Program-made: the position numbers and the translations under genes | In this document: in pieces, positions 1 to 7,587 of the stretch | How the letters are laid out: each line of letters opens with the position of its first letter | Numbering within the stretch: the first letter of the stretch is position 1 | Notes under the pieces: generated by a model | Database searches by the model: none | Seen by the model: only the letters and a program-made list of their open reading frames with translations | What the model was told of the DNA's origin: nothing | Source: Winogradskyella sp. PG-2 | GTDB taxonomy: Bacteria; Bacteroidota; Bacteroidia; Flavobacteriales; Flavobacteriaceae | Reading direction: 5' to 3' | NCBI RefSeq assembly: GCF_000828715.1 | Contig: NZ_AP014583.1 | Span: 1,300,001 to 1,364,000, forward strand | Length of the DNA stretch: 64,000 bases

Positions 1-941
1 TTATTGAAAACTATTTCAATAAAATTGCACCTAAAGATGGTTTATCATCTTTGAATACAGCGTTTTCTGCTGAAGGTGCATACATTCATATTCCAAAGAA
101 TAAGTTGGCTGCGAAACCAATACAAATTATTCATTTTTCTACTGGTAATGAAGCTGCATTAATGTTGCAGCCAAGAAACTTGGTGGTGGTTGATGAGAAT
201 TCTCATGTTCAGATTATAGAACGTCATCAAAGCTTAACTGATAATCCTGTTTTAACAAACAGTGTTACTGAAATTTTTGCAAATAAGCGCGCTATTGTAG
301 ACTACTATAAGATTCAAAACGATAATGAAAATGCTACGTTAGTTGATAATACGTTTGTAAATCAAAGGCAAGAAAGCATAGCAAAAGTACACACCTTTTC
401 TTTTGGTGGTAAATTAATACGTAATAACCTCAACTTTTATCAAAATGGAGAACGTATCGATTCTACAATGAAAGGTATTACCATCATTGGAAATAAACAA
501 CATGTAGATCATAATACTCTAGTTCATCATATTGAGCCAAACTGTGAAAGTCATCAAGATTACAAAGGCATTTTTGATGATAAATCGACTGGTGTTTTTA
601 ATGGTAAAGTTTTAGTAGAAAAGGAAGCTCAAAAAACAAATGCATTTCAAGCTAATAATAATATTTTGATTAGCGACAAAGCTAGTATTAATACTAAACC
701 ACAGTTAGAGATTTTTGCAGATGATGTAAAATGTTCGCATGGTTGTACCATTGGTCAATTAGATGAAAGTGCAATGTTTTATTTGCGTTCTCGTGGTATT
801 CCAGAAAAAGAAGCAAGAGCTTTGTTAATGTTTGCGTTTAGTAATAACGTTTTAGACTCTGTAAATATTCCTGCAATTAAAAACAGAATTACCAAGATTA
901 TTGCCAATAAATTAGGTGTTAATATTGGGTTTGACTTATAA
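1..941 (+). CDS. sufD: SufD, Fe-S cluster scaffold subunit (5' end outside window)
   Basis: The frame is open from base 3 with no stop, so the gene starts upstream of the window; the TTG at 51 is internal. The product is the SufD half of the SufBCD scaffold that assembles iron-sulfur clusters in the cytosol. The C-terminal right-handed beta-helix core is recognisable: the SHG segment near residue 230 of the visible part (KCSHGCTIGQLD) and the RSRGIPEKEARALL helix are hallmarks of the SufB/SufD family. The stop codon abuts the ATG of sufS directly, so the two are co-transcribed and probably translationally coupled. sufB and sufC are expected just upstream, as in other Flavobacteriaceae. The call is confident; only the N-terminus is missing. 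Confidence 0.95.
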   Translation, partial: IENYFNKIAPKDGLSSLNTAFSAEGAYIHIPKNKLAAKPIQIIHFSTGNEAALMLQPRNLVVVDENSHVQIIERHQSLTDNPVLTNSVTEIFANKRAIVDYYKIQNDNENATLVDNTFVNQRQESIAKVHTFSFGGKLIRNNLNFYQNGERIDSTMKGITIIGNKQHVDHNTLVHHIEPNCESHQDYKGIFDDKSTGVFNGKVLVEKEAQKTNAFQANNNILISDKASINTKPQLEIFADDVKCSHGCTIGQLDESAMFYLRSRGIPEKEARALLMFAFSNNVLDSVNIPAIKNRITKIIANKLGVNIGFDL

Positions 942-2180
942 ATGAGTTTACCACAAAATCATATCGATTTTAATGTAAAGACTATAAGAAAAGACTTCCC
1001 TATACTTCAACGTGAAGTGAATGGAAAGCCTTTAATCTATTTTGATAACGCAGCAACTTCGCAAACACCTCAACAGGTTATCGATTTAATTGTAGATTAC
1101 TATAGTAATTACAACGCAAACATTCATAGAGGAGTTCATAGTCTAAGTCAAGAAGCTACAGATGCTTATGAGCAAGCACGCATAAAAATTCAAAAACATT
1201 TTAATGCTGAGCATCCTCACGAAATTATATATACCTCTGGAACAACTCATGGTATTAATTTAATAGCAAATGGGTTTTCTTCATTACTAAAAAAAGGTGA
1301 CGAAATTATAGTCTCTGCATTAGAACACCATAGCAATATTGTGCCTTGGCAAATGTTGTGTGAACGTACTGGAGCTATTTTGAAAGTGATCCCAATGAAT
1401 CAGAACGGAGAGTTAGTACTTTCTGTATTTGATTCTATTTTAAACACATATACAAAACTCGTTTTTGTTAATCATATCTCAAACGCTTTAGGTACTATAA
1501 ACCCTATTGAATACATCATAAAAGAAGCGCATAAGGTTGGGGCAGCGGTTTTAGTTGATGGAGCACAATCTTGCCCTCACATAAAACCAGATGTTAAAGC
1601 ATTAGATGTCGATTTCTATGTATGCTCTGCACATAAAATTTGTGGTCCAACTGGTGTTGGTATGCTTTATGGTAAAGAAGAATGGCTAAAAAAATTGCCA
1701 CCTTATCAAGGTGGTGGAGAAATGATTGCTGAAGTTTCATTTGAAAAAACAACATACGCAGATTTACCTCATAAATTTGAAGCAGGTACACCTAACATCT
1801 GCGGAGGTATTGCTTTCGGTGCTGCATTAGATTATATGAATTCTATTGGTTTTGACGCTATTGCTAAATACGAAAATGAGCTTTTACAGTATGCTACAGA
1901 ACAACTACTTCTAATTGAAGGTCTTAAAATATATGGAACTGCAAAAGAGAAGACCTCTGTAATTTCTTTTAATGTTGGCAACATTCATCCCTATGATATT
2001 GGAACTATTTTAGATAAAATGGGAATTGCCGTTCGTACTGGTCATCATTGTGCACAACCTATTATGGACTATTTTAAAATTCCAGGAACGATTAGAGCAT
2101 CATTTATGTTTTATAATACCAAAGAAGAAATAGACATATTTATTACTGCATTAAAAAAGTCGGTAATGATGCTTTCTTAG
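942..2180 (+). CDS. sufS: Cysteine desulfurase SufS
   Basis: A PLP-dependent group II cysteine desulfurase (412 aa, normal length) that takes sulfur from cysteine and passes it to SufE and SufBCD. Lys232 in SAHKICGPTG is the expected PLP Schiff-base lysine, and Cys370 in RTGHHCAQP is the expected persulfide cysteine. The N-terminal YFDNAATSQ motif and the ALEHHSNIVPWQ segment are also typical of SufS. The ATG follows the sufD stop with no gap. The next gene in the suf cluster proper is sufE, but a small lipoprotein gene lies between them. Confidence 0.97.
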   Translation: MSLPQNHIDFNVKTIRKDFPILQREVNGKPLIYFDNAATSQTPQQVIDLIVDYYSNYNANIHRGVHSLSQEATDAYEQARIKIQKHFNAEHPHEIIYTSGTTHGINLIANGFSSLLKKGDEIIVSALEHHSNIVPWQMLCERTGAILKVIPMNQNGELVLSVFDSILNTYTKLVFVNHISNALGTINPIEYIIKEAHKVGAAVLVDGAQSCPHIKPDVKALDVDFYVCSAHKICGPTGVGMLYGKEEWLKKLPPYQGGGEMIAEVSFEKTTYADLPHKFEAGTPNICGGIAFGAALDYMNSIGFDAIAKYENELLQYATEQLLLIEGLKIYGTAKEKTSVISFNVGNIHPYDIGTILDKMGIAVRTGHHCAQPIMDYFKIPGTIRASFMFYNTKEEIDIFITALKKSVMMLS

Positions 2181-2225
2181 ACTTTGGCATCAAAAGTGTA
2201 ACTTATAGTGTTAAACACTTTAATT

Positions 2226-2747
2226 ATGAAAATATTACTTAGCCTTTTTACTCTGATATTATTTACGGAGTCTTGTAATTCTACTAAAGCTGCATCTACT
2301 GATTCTAGAGAATCCTATACGGATTCAACAGCTAACATTTTAGAGATCACAGATAAAAACGCTACTCTAAATAAATTTAAAGACGGAATTTTTCTTATAT
2401 ACAAAGCTTTGTCTCGAGGTACATTTATATTTGTAGAAATCTCAGAAACTGAAGTATTAGTTTCTTCGGATAGAAATTTCATCAATAAAGATAAATATAG
2501 TTGCGAAAAAGGAGATTGGGAAGAATTAAATAAGCTCTTAGAAAAAGTTAATAGAGAAACATTTACAGAACTAGAAGCACCTACAAATCAGCGTTTATTT
2601 GATGGTGCTGCTCACGCTACCTTAACTATAAAAGAAGGTGGAGAAGAAATTACAACATCTTCTTTTGATCATGGTTCTCCACCAGAAGTAATTATGGACT
2701 TAGTTAATAAAGTGTTATCCATTAAAGAAAATGTTATAAAACAATAG
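2226..2747 (+). CDS. Small lipoprotein of unknown function inside the suf cluster
   Basis: I do not recognise a named domain. The frame can be extended to a GTG at 2208, but the ATG at 2226 begins a clean lipoprotein signal: MKILLS, a hydrophobic stretch, then FTESC with Cys18 as the lipidated residue. The mature part (about 155 aa) has a central beta-rich segment (GTFIFVEISETEVLVSS) and a conserved-looking C-terminal half with TLTIKEGGEEITT and a PPEVIMDLVNKV helix. It is predicted to sit in the cell envelope, unlike its cytosolic neighbours. It begins 45 bases after sufS and ends 33 bases before sufE, which has its own -7 box, so it may be read as the tail of the sufD-sufS transcript. Confidence 0.75.
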   Translation: MKILLSLFTLILFTESCNSTKAASTDSRESYTDSTANILEITDKNATLNKFKDGIFLIYKALSRGTFIFVEISETEVLVSSDRNFINKDKYSCEKGDWEELNKLLEKVNRETFTELEAPTNQRLFDGAAHATLTIKEGGEEITTSSFDHGSPPEVIMDLVNKVLSIKENVIKQ

Positions 2748-2755
2748 TGATTTTG

Positions 2756-2763
2756 TAATTTTG
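2756..2763 (+). promoter_or_regulatory. Bacteroidota -7 box upstream of sufE
   Basis: TAATTTTG matches the Bacteroidota -7 consensus TAnnTTTG and lies 17 bases before the sufE ATG, giving a very short leader. No convincing TTG (-33) element is seen at the usual spacing, so this is probably a secondary internal promoter. Confidence 0.5.
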
Positions 2764-2780
2764 CATCAAAGTAAAAGACT

Positions 2781-3203
2781 ATGACTATTGAAGCGGTACA
2801 AAATGATATAATTGATGAGTTTTCTATGTTTGAAGATTGGGAGGAACGCTATCAATACATGATTGATTTAGGGAAAACGTTGCCCTTAATAGAAGATCAA
2901 TATAAAACAGACGATAATATTATTAAAGGATGTCAAAGTAAAGTTTGGGTTCATGCAAATATGCAAGACAACAAAGTGAATTTTACTGCAGATAGTGATG
3001 CCATTATCACTAAAGGAATTATTGCCATATTAATTAGAGCATTTTCTAATCAACATCCGAATGATATCATAGAAGCCAATACAGATTTTATTGATAAAAT
3101 TGGATTAAAAGAACATTTATCACCTACTAGAGCTAATGGACTAGTAAGTATGATAAAACAAATAAAATTATATGCCATTGCATACCAAACTCAATTGAAC
3201 TAA
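2781..3203 (+). CDS. sufE: SufE, sulfur acceptor for SufS
   Basis: A 140-aa SufE-family protein that stimulates SufS and carries the persulfide sulfur to the SufBCD scaffold. Cys51 in IKGCQSKVWV is the conserved sulfur-accepting cysteine. The N-terminal EDWEERYQYMIDLGKTLP segment and the C-terminal SPTRANGLVSMIKQIK helix are characteristic, and the length is normal. One base separates its stop from the next ATG, so it is in an operon with the DUF59 gene. Confidence 0.95.
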   Translation: MTIEAVQNDIIDEFSMFEDWEERYQYMIDLGKTLPLIEDQYKTDDNIIKGCQSKVWVHANMQDNKVNFTADSDAIITKGIIAILIRAFSNQHPNDIIEANTDFIDKIGLKEHLSPTRANGLVSMIKQIKLYAIAYQTQLN

Positions 3204-3204
3204 A

Positions 3205-3531
3205 ATGAGTGATATAACTATAGATACAAACGTACTAGGCGATAAAATTGTAAGGGTTTTAAAAACTATTTACGATCCAGAAATTCCTGTAGACATATAT
3301 GAATTAGGATTAATTTATGATGTTATGGTTAATGAAGATTATGATGTAAAAATCTTAATGACATTAACAACACCTAATTGTCCGGTTGCAGAAACTTTAC
3401 CTTTAGAAGTCGAAGAAAAAGTAAAATCTCTTAACGATGTAAAAGATGCGGAGGTTGAAATTACCTTCGATCCACCTTGGACTCAAGATTTAATGAGCGA
3501 AGAAGCGAAGTTAGAATTGGGTATGTTATAA
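3205..3531 (+). CDS. DUF59/MIP18-family (SufT-like) Fe-S assembly protein
   Basis: A 108-aa single-domain DUF59 protein. Visible hallmarks are YDPEIPVDIYELGLIYDV, the TTPNCPVAETLP segment with the conserved cysteine, and the C-terminal FDPPWTQDLMSEEAK. In SUF clusters this family (SufT, related to PaaD and eukaryotic MIP18) acts as an auxiliary maturation factor for Fe-S proteins. It sits one base after sufE and one base before the DUF2480 gene, in the order common in Flavobacteriaceae. No extra domain is fused. Confidence 0.9.
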   Translation: MSDITIDTNVLGDKIVRVLKTIYDPEIPVDIYELGLIYDVMVNEDYDVKILMTLTTPNCPVAETLPLEVEEKVKSLNDVKDAEVEITFDPPWTQDLMSEEAKLELGML

Positions 3532-3532
3532 T

Positions 3533-4039
3533 ATGGCTGACGAAATTATAAATAGAGTCGCGAATAGTAAGCTAAAGGTTATTGACCTAGAGGATTATTA
3601 TCCAAATGGTAATCGAATACTTTTTGATATCAAAGACTGGCTGCTTGAAGGCTTGGTTCTCAGAGAAAAAGAGTTTAGAGTTGCTGTTTCTGAACACGAT
3701 TGGTCGCAATATCAAGATTGTTATATAGCTTTACATTGCTCTACAGATGCCATTGTGCCAGATTGGGCATATATGCTTATATCTATTCAACTCCAAACTT
3801 ATTCTAAGCTCACTGTTATTGGTTCTTTAGAGCATTTAGAATCTATAATTTATGCTTCAATAATTTCAGAATTAGAACTTTCTACATATAAAGATGCTCC
3901 AGTGATTATTAAAGGATGTTCTCATAAGCCGGTCCCTGCAAATGCACTTGTTTTTCTCTCTCAACGTTTAAAACCAATAGCCAAATCTGTAATGTTTGGT
4001 GAAGCTTGTTCTTCTGTGCCTCTCTACAAGAGAAAATAA
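3533..4039 (+). CDS. DUF2480 family protein
   Basis: A 168-aa member of DUF2480, a Bacteroidota family regularly found at the end of suf operons. The N-terminal part (LEDYYPNGNRILFDIKDWL) and the C-terminal KGCSHKPVPANALVFL segment are typical. It contains cysteines in IALHCS, IKGCSHK and GEACSS that could bind a metal or a cluster, but this is inference. It is soluble, with no signal peptide. It closes the tightly spaced run sufE-DUF59-DUF2480; a new promoter follows. Function is unknown, with the suf link resting on context. Confidence 0.85.
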   Translation: MADEIINRVANSKLKVIDLEDYYPNGNRILFDIKDWLLEGLVLREKEFRVAVSEHDWSQYQDCYIALHCSTDAIVPDWAYMLISIQLQTYSKLTVIGSLEHLESIIYASIISELELSTYKDAPVIIKGCSHKPVPANALVFLSQRLKPIAKSVMFGEACSSVPLYKRK

Positions 4040-4118
4040 TATGTGACTTTTTCAACATCTTAGGTCTTACTAACAGATATTTATTTGGTTTCATAAATAA
4101 CAGCAATCAATAAAGACT

Positions 4119-4126
4119 TATATTTG
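4119..4126 (+). promoter_or_regulatory. Bacteroidota -7 box for the DUF3078 gene
   Basis: TATATTTG is a perfect TAnnTTTG box. It predicts transcription starting near 4130, too close to the upstream ATG at 4134 for normal initiation there, and so supports the ATG at 4164 as the real start of the DUF3078 gene. Confidence 0.65.
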
Positions 4127-4163
4127 CAACCTAATGAGAGCTATTTTCAAAATTTTATTTATT

Positions 4164-5072
4164 ATGAACAAAAAAATATTTTTTTCAGCATTCTTAATGC
4201 TTGCAATTACATTTGGGTTTTCTCAAACTAAAGAAGAATTAGAAACTCAAAAAGCAGAAAAACAAGCAGAAGCTGATAAGTTTCAAGGAGAAGCAAACGC
4301 ATTACAAGCACAAATCGATGCGTTACCAGGGTGGAGAACTGGTGCTTTTGGTACTATTGGTGGAAGTTTATCTAACTTTAAGAATTGGTACGCTCAAGGA
4401 GCACCAAACAATGCTTCTGGTAATATAGGTATTACAGTTAATGCTTTTGCTAACAAGCTTGAAGAAAAATACTTCTGGAGAAATTCTTTAACTGCAAATT
4501 TAAATTGGGTAAAATTAGATAACAAGGATACCGATTTAGATAGTGATGATTTTAACCCAACTACAGATGTATTTAATTTATCTTCTCTTTATGGATATAA
4601 ACTTAGTGATAAATGGGCTGTATCTGCTTTAGGAGAATACAGAACAACATTATTAGATAATTTTAATGACCCTGGATTTTTAGATCTTGGTGTTGGTGCA
4701 ACATGGACTCCACTAGAAAATTTAATTGTAGTGATTCACCCATTAAACTACAACTTTGTGTTCGCTAAGAACGATGCGGCTTTCGAATCTTCTGCTGGTG
4801 CAAAAATTGTTGCAGACTATACAAGATCTATTGGAGCAATTAACTTTAAAACAAATTTCTCTACTTTCCAAAGCTATAATTCAAGTGACTTATCTAACTG
4901 GACATGGACAAACTCATTTAGCTATACACTATGGAAAATGATTGGTGTAGGTTTTGATTTTGCATTAAGAAGCAATCAACAAGAAGCTGCAAACTTTCAG
5001 GGTGTAGATTTAGCAGATGCTGATAATAAAGTGCAGACCTATTATACTTTAGGATTAAGCTACGCTTTCTAA
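4164..5072 (+). CDS. DUF3078 family outer-membrane beta-barrel protein
   Basis: A secreted protein with a signal peptide (MNKKIFFSAFLMLAITFGFS, cut before QT). A short Lys/Glu/Gln-rich coiled segment follows (residues about 22-52), then a DUF3078 barrel: GWRTGAFGTIGGSLSNFKNW, repeated amphipathic strands, and a C-terminal aromatic strand ending YTLGLSYAF, the usual outer-membrane insertion signal. An ATG at 4134 would add ten residues ahead of the signal peptide and is disfavoured by the promoter position. The product is expected in the outer membrane; substrate unknown. A bidirectional terminator closes the gene. Confidence 0.85.
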   Translation: MNKKIFFSAFLMLAITFGFSQTKEELETQKAEKQAEADKFQGEANALQAQIDALPGWRTGAFGTIGGSLSNFKNWYAQGAPNNASGNIGITVNAFANKLEEKYFWRNSLTANLNWVKLDNKDTDLDSDDFNPTTDVFNLSSLYGYKLSDKWAVSALGEYRTTLLDNFNDPGFLDLGVGATWTPLENLIVVIHPLNYNFVFAKNDAAFESSAGAKIVADYTRSIGAINFKTNFSTFQSYNSSDLSNWTWTNSFSYTLWKMIGVGFDFALRSNQQEAANFQGVDLADADNKVQTYYTLGLSYAF

Positions 5073-5090
5073 AAATAAATTATTATCATA

Positions 5091-5123
5091 AAAAGAGGTC
5101 TAAGTTTTAGACCTCTTTTTTTA
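5091..5123. terminator. Bidirectional intrinsic terminator between DUF3078 gene and hflX
   Basis: Arms AGAGGTCTAA and TTAGACCTCT around a short loop, flanked by an A-run on the left and a T-run on the right. It can end transcripts from both convergent genes, and its right edge reaches the hflX stop codon. Confidence 0.85.
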
Positions 5124-6332
5124 TTGTATATCCTCAACATCTGGATATAAAAAGTGATTGTAAGGAAAACGTGTGACATGGATTTCTCTAACTTCTTTAT
5201 AAACACGTTTTCTAAACTCGTCTAAATTTTCTTTATTTAATGCAGATATAAATAACGCATTATCACCAACTCTAGCCATCCACGTATTTTTCCATTCTTC
5301 AATACTATAATTGGCTTTAGTTCTTTCAACTATTAAATCTTCTTCATCAAAAGGTTCTGGTTCATAAGCATCAATCTTATTAAACACCATTATGGTTGGC
5401 TTATCTTTACTTTCAATCTCATCTAAAATTTGATTTACAGAATCGATATGCTCTTCAAAATTAGAATGTGATATATCCACAACATGCAACAATAAATCTG
5501 CCTCTCTTACCTCATCAAGAGTACTCTTAAAAGATTCTACTAATTGCGTTGGAAGCTTTCTTATAAACCCAACAGTATCACTTACTAAAAAAGGTAAATT
5601 ACCTATTACAACTTTTCTTACTGTAGTATCTAATGTTGCAAAAAGCTTGTTTTCAGCAAATACCTTACTCTTACTAATCACATTCATTAATGTAGATTTA
5701 CCAACATTGGTATATCCAACTAAAGCAACGCGTACCATTTTGCCTCGATTACCACGCTGTACAGCCATTTGTTTGTCAATCGTTTTAATCTTTGACTTAA
5801 GTAATGATATTTTATCACGTACAATTCGTCTATCCGTTTCAATTTCAGTTTCACCAGGTCCACGCATACCAATACCACCTTTTTGCCTTTCTAAGTGAGT
5901 CCACATTCCTTTTAGTCTTGGTAATAAATATTCGCATTGAGCTAATTCTACTTGAGTTCTAGCATAACTTGTTTGAGCACGTTGGGCAAAAATATCTAGG
6001 ATTAGGTTGGTTCTATCTAATATCTTACAGTTAAGTATTTTACTAATATTACGTTCTTGTGCGGGTGATAATTCATCATCAAAAATTACAGTTCCTACTT
6101 TATTTCCCTCTACATAATGTCTAACATCCTCCATCTTACCTGTTCCTATAAATGTTTTAGGATTAGGCATCGCCATTTTTTGGGTATAACGTTTTACAAC
6201 TTCCCCTCCTGCTGTGTAAGTTAAGAACTCTAGTTCATCTAAATATTCTGTAGATGTTTCTTCATTTTGATCTTGTGTAATAACACCTATTAAAACTACT
6301 TTTTCTAGTGCTATATCTTTTTTCTCTATCAT
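5121..6332 (-). CDS. hflX: GTPase HflX
   Basis: A ribosome-associated GTPase of the HflX family (403 aa from this start), which splits stalled or idle 70S particles in other bacteria. Visible motifs are the N-terminal HflX domain with GTGKMEDVRHYVEG and DRTNLILDIFAQRAQT, the GGIGMRGPGETEIETDRR hallmark, G1 GYTNVGKSTL, G3 DTVGFIRKLP and G4 FNKID. A longer frame starts with TTG at 6350, but a -7 box overlaps that point, so the ATG at 6332 (MIEKKDIALEK) is chosen. It is convergent with the DUF3078 gene and divergent from the 6405 gene. Confidence 0.95.
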   Translation of the reverse strand: MIEKKDIALEKVVLIGVITQDQNEETSTEYLDELEFLTYTAGGEVVKRYTQKMAMPNPKTFIGTGKMEDVRHYVEGNKVGTVIFDDELSPAQERNISKILNCKILDRTNLILDIFAQRAQTSYARTQVELAQCEYLLPRLKGMWTHLERQKGGIGMRGPGETEIETDRRIVRDKISLLKSKIKTIDKQMAVQRGNRGKMVRVALVGYTNVGKSTLMNVISKSKVFAENKLFATLDTTVRKVVIGNLPFLVSDTVGFIRKLPTQLVESFKSTLDEVREADLLLHVVDISHSNFEEHIDSVNQILDEIESKDKPTIMVFNKIDAYEPEPFDEEDLIVERTKANYSIEEWKNTWMARVGDNALFISALNKENLDEFRKRVYKEVREIHVTRFPYNHFLYPDVEDIQ

Positions 6333-6347
6333 AAAATAATTAAAGTG

Positions 6348-6355
6348 CAAAGTTA
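6348..6355 (-). promoter_or_regulatory. -7 box for hflX (minus strand)
   Basis: Read on the minus strand this is TAACTTTG, a perfect TAnnTTTG box 15 bases before the ATG at 6332. It fixes the hflX start downstream of the alternative TTG at 6350. Confidence 0.55.
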
Positions 6356-6404
6356 AACAAATGCATTATTTAGAATAAGGTTTTAAAATCATATATTTAT
6401 TGCC

Positions 6405-7358
6405 ATGACTAACACTAATTATACTTCCTATACTATCGCATTTTATAACATCGAAAACTTGTTCGATATAGAGAATGATCCGTTAACCAATGATGATGAC
6501 TTTTTACCTACATCAAAAAAAAGATGGACATCGCAACGGTATAAAAATAAACTAATGAAATTAGGTTCGGTGATTTATAAAATAGGAGAAGAAGATGCCG
6601 AAATCGCACCTGTAATTGTTGGTTTAGCAGAAGTTGAAAACAAAAAAGTACTATCTGATTTAGTAAGAAGTAAAAACCTAATTAAGGAGGCTTATAGTTA
6701 TATTCATTATGATTCCTCTGACGAAAGAGGAATTGATGTCGCCTTACTATATAAAAGTGATATTTTTACAGTTGAAAGTTCTGAAACGTTTTCTGTTTAT
6801 CTAGAAACCGAAACTGGTGAGCGAGATTATACTAGAGATATTCTATTAGTTCAAGGTAATCTTAATAATGAACCTATTAGTATTATAGTAAATCATTGGT
6901 CATCTCGAAGAGAGGGTGAGAAAGAAACCGAATATAAGCGCTTGGCCGCATCAAATAGAGTAAATGACATCATTAGAAATATAAAAGAAGAAAAACCAAA
7001 TGCTAAGATTTTAGTTATGGGAGATTTTAATGACAACCCTAATAACAATAGTATGTCTTTACTTGAAAAAGAAAGTGGCCTTTACAATCCCTTTAAAACA
7101 GTTTGGTCTCAAGATAAAGGAAGTCAAAACTATGATTTTCAATGGAATTTGTTTGATCAAATTCTATTTTCTATAAACTTTTTTGATGCTAATAATTCTG
7201 CGCTTGCTTTTGATAGTGCTGATGTATTTAATTCTAAGTTTTTAACTCAATATAATGGTAAATATAAAGGACAACCTTTTAGAACCTATGTTGGTAAAAA
7301 ATACAAAGGAGGTTATAGTGATCATTTCCCTGTATATATACAATTTAGACCGTTTTAA
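6405..7358 (+). CDS. Endonuclease/exonuclease/phosphatase-fold protein
   Basis: A 317-aa protein of the EEP superfamily (DNase I-like fold). Metal and catalytic motifs are visible: IAFYNIENLFD (Asn and Glu at the N-terminus), GLAEVENKKVL, IIVNHWSSRREGE, VMGDFNDNPNNN and the C-terminal YSDHFPVYIQF, where Asp-His completes the active site. There is no signal peptide, so it is probably cytosolic. Similar flavobacterial proteins are annotated only as endonucleases or phosphatases; the substrate cannot be read from the sequence. It stands alone between divergent hflX and the adhesin operon. Confidence 0.85.
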   Translation: MTNTNYTSYTIAFYNIENLFDIENDPLTNDDDFLPTSKKRWTSQRYKNKLMKLGSVIYKIGEEDAEIAPVIVGLAEVENKKVLSDLVRSKNLIKEAYSYIHYDSSDERGIDVALLYKSDIFTVESSETFSVYLETETGERDYTRDILLVQGNLNNEPISIIVNHWSSRREGEKETEYKRLAASNRVNDIIRNIKEEKPNAKILVMGDFNDNPNNNSMSLLEKESGLYNPFKTVWSQDKGSQNYDFQWNLFDQILFSINFFDANNSALAFDSADVFNSKFLTQYNGKYKGQPFRTYVGKKYKGGYSDHFPVYIQFRPF

Positions 7359-7587
7359 TACGGTTAAATGTTAAAACCATTTATCGATTATTACGGTAGT
7401 TAATCTATTATAACATTGTTAACATCCTGTTAATAGTCATTTTTTATATATTCGACTTGACATAAGAAAAACGCCTAACCAACGTAATTAATGTCTAACA
7501 ATGTCCCACTTCATAAAAAATAAATCAAGTCCTTTATAATCAATTCATTATAAGGGCTAAAATAATTACTAACAAACCAAATTAATA
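7359..7587 (+). promoter_or_regulatory. Upstream region of the adhesin operon, with a leader hairpin at 7531-7556
   Basis: This gene-free stretch has a near-consensus -7 box (TATATTCG, about 7447-7454), which would give a leader of about 130 bases. The leader contains an inverted repeat at 7531-7556: a 10-bp stem (CCTTTATAAT with ATTATAAGGG, one G-T pair) and a 6-base loop, about 30 bases before the ATG. There is no T-run, so it is not a terminator; an mRNA-stability or regulatory role is a guess. Confidence 0.35.

Noticed and set aside
51..53. TTG at 51 as the start of sufD
   Set aside because: The frame is open to the window edge and the residues before it (ending KIAPKDGLSSL) continue the SufD sequence.
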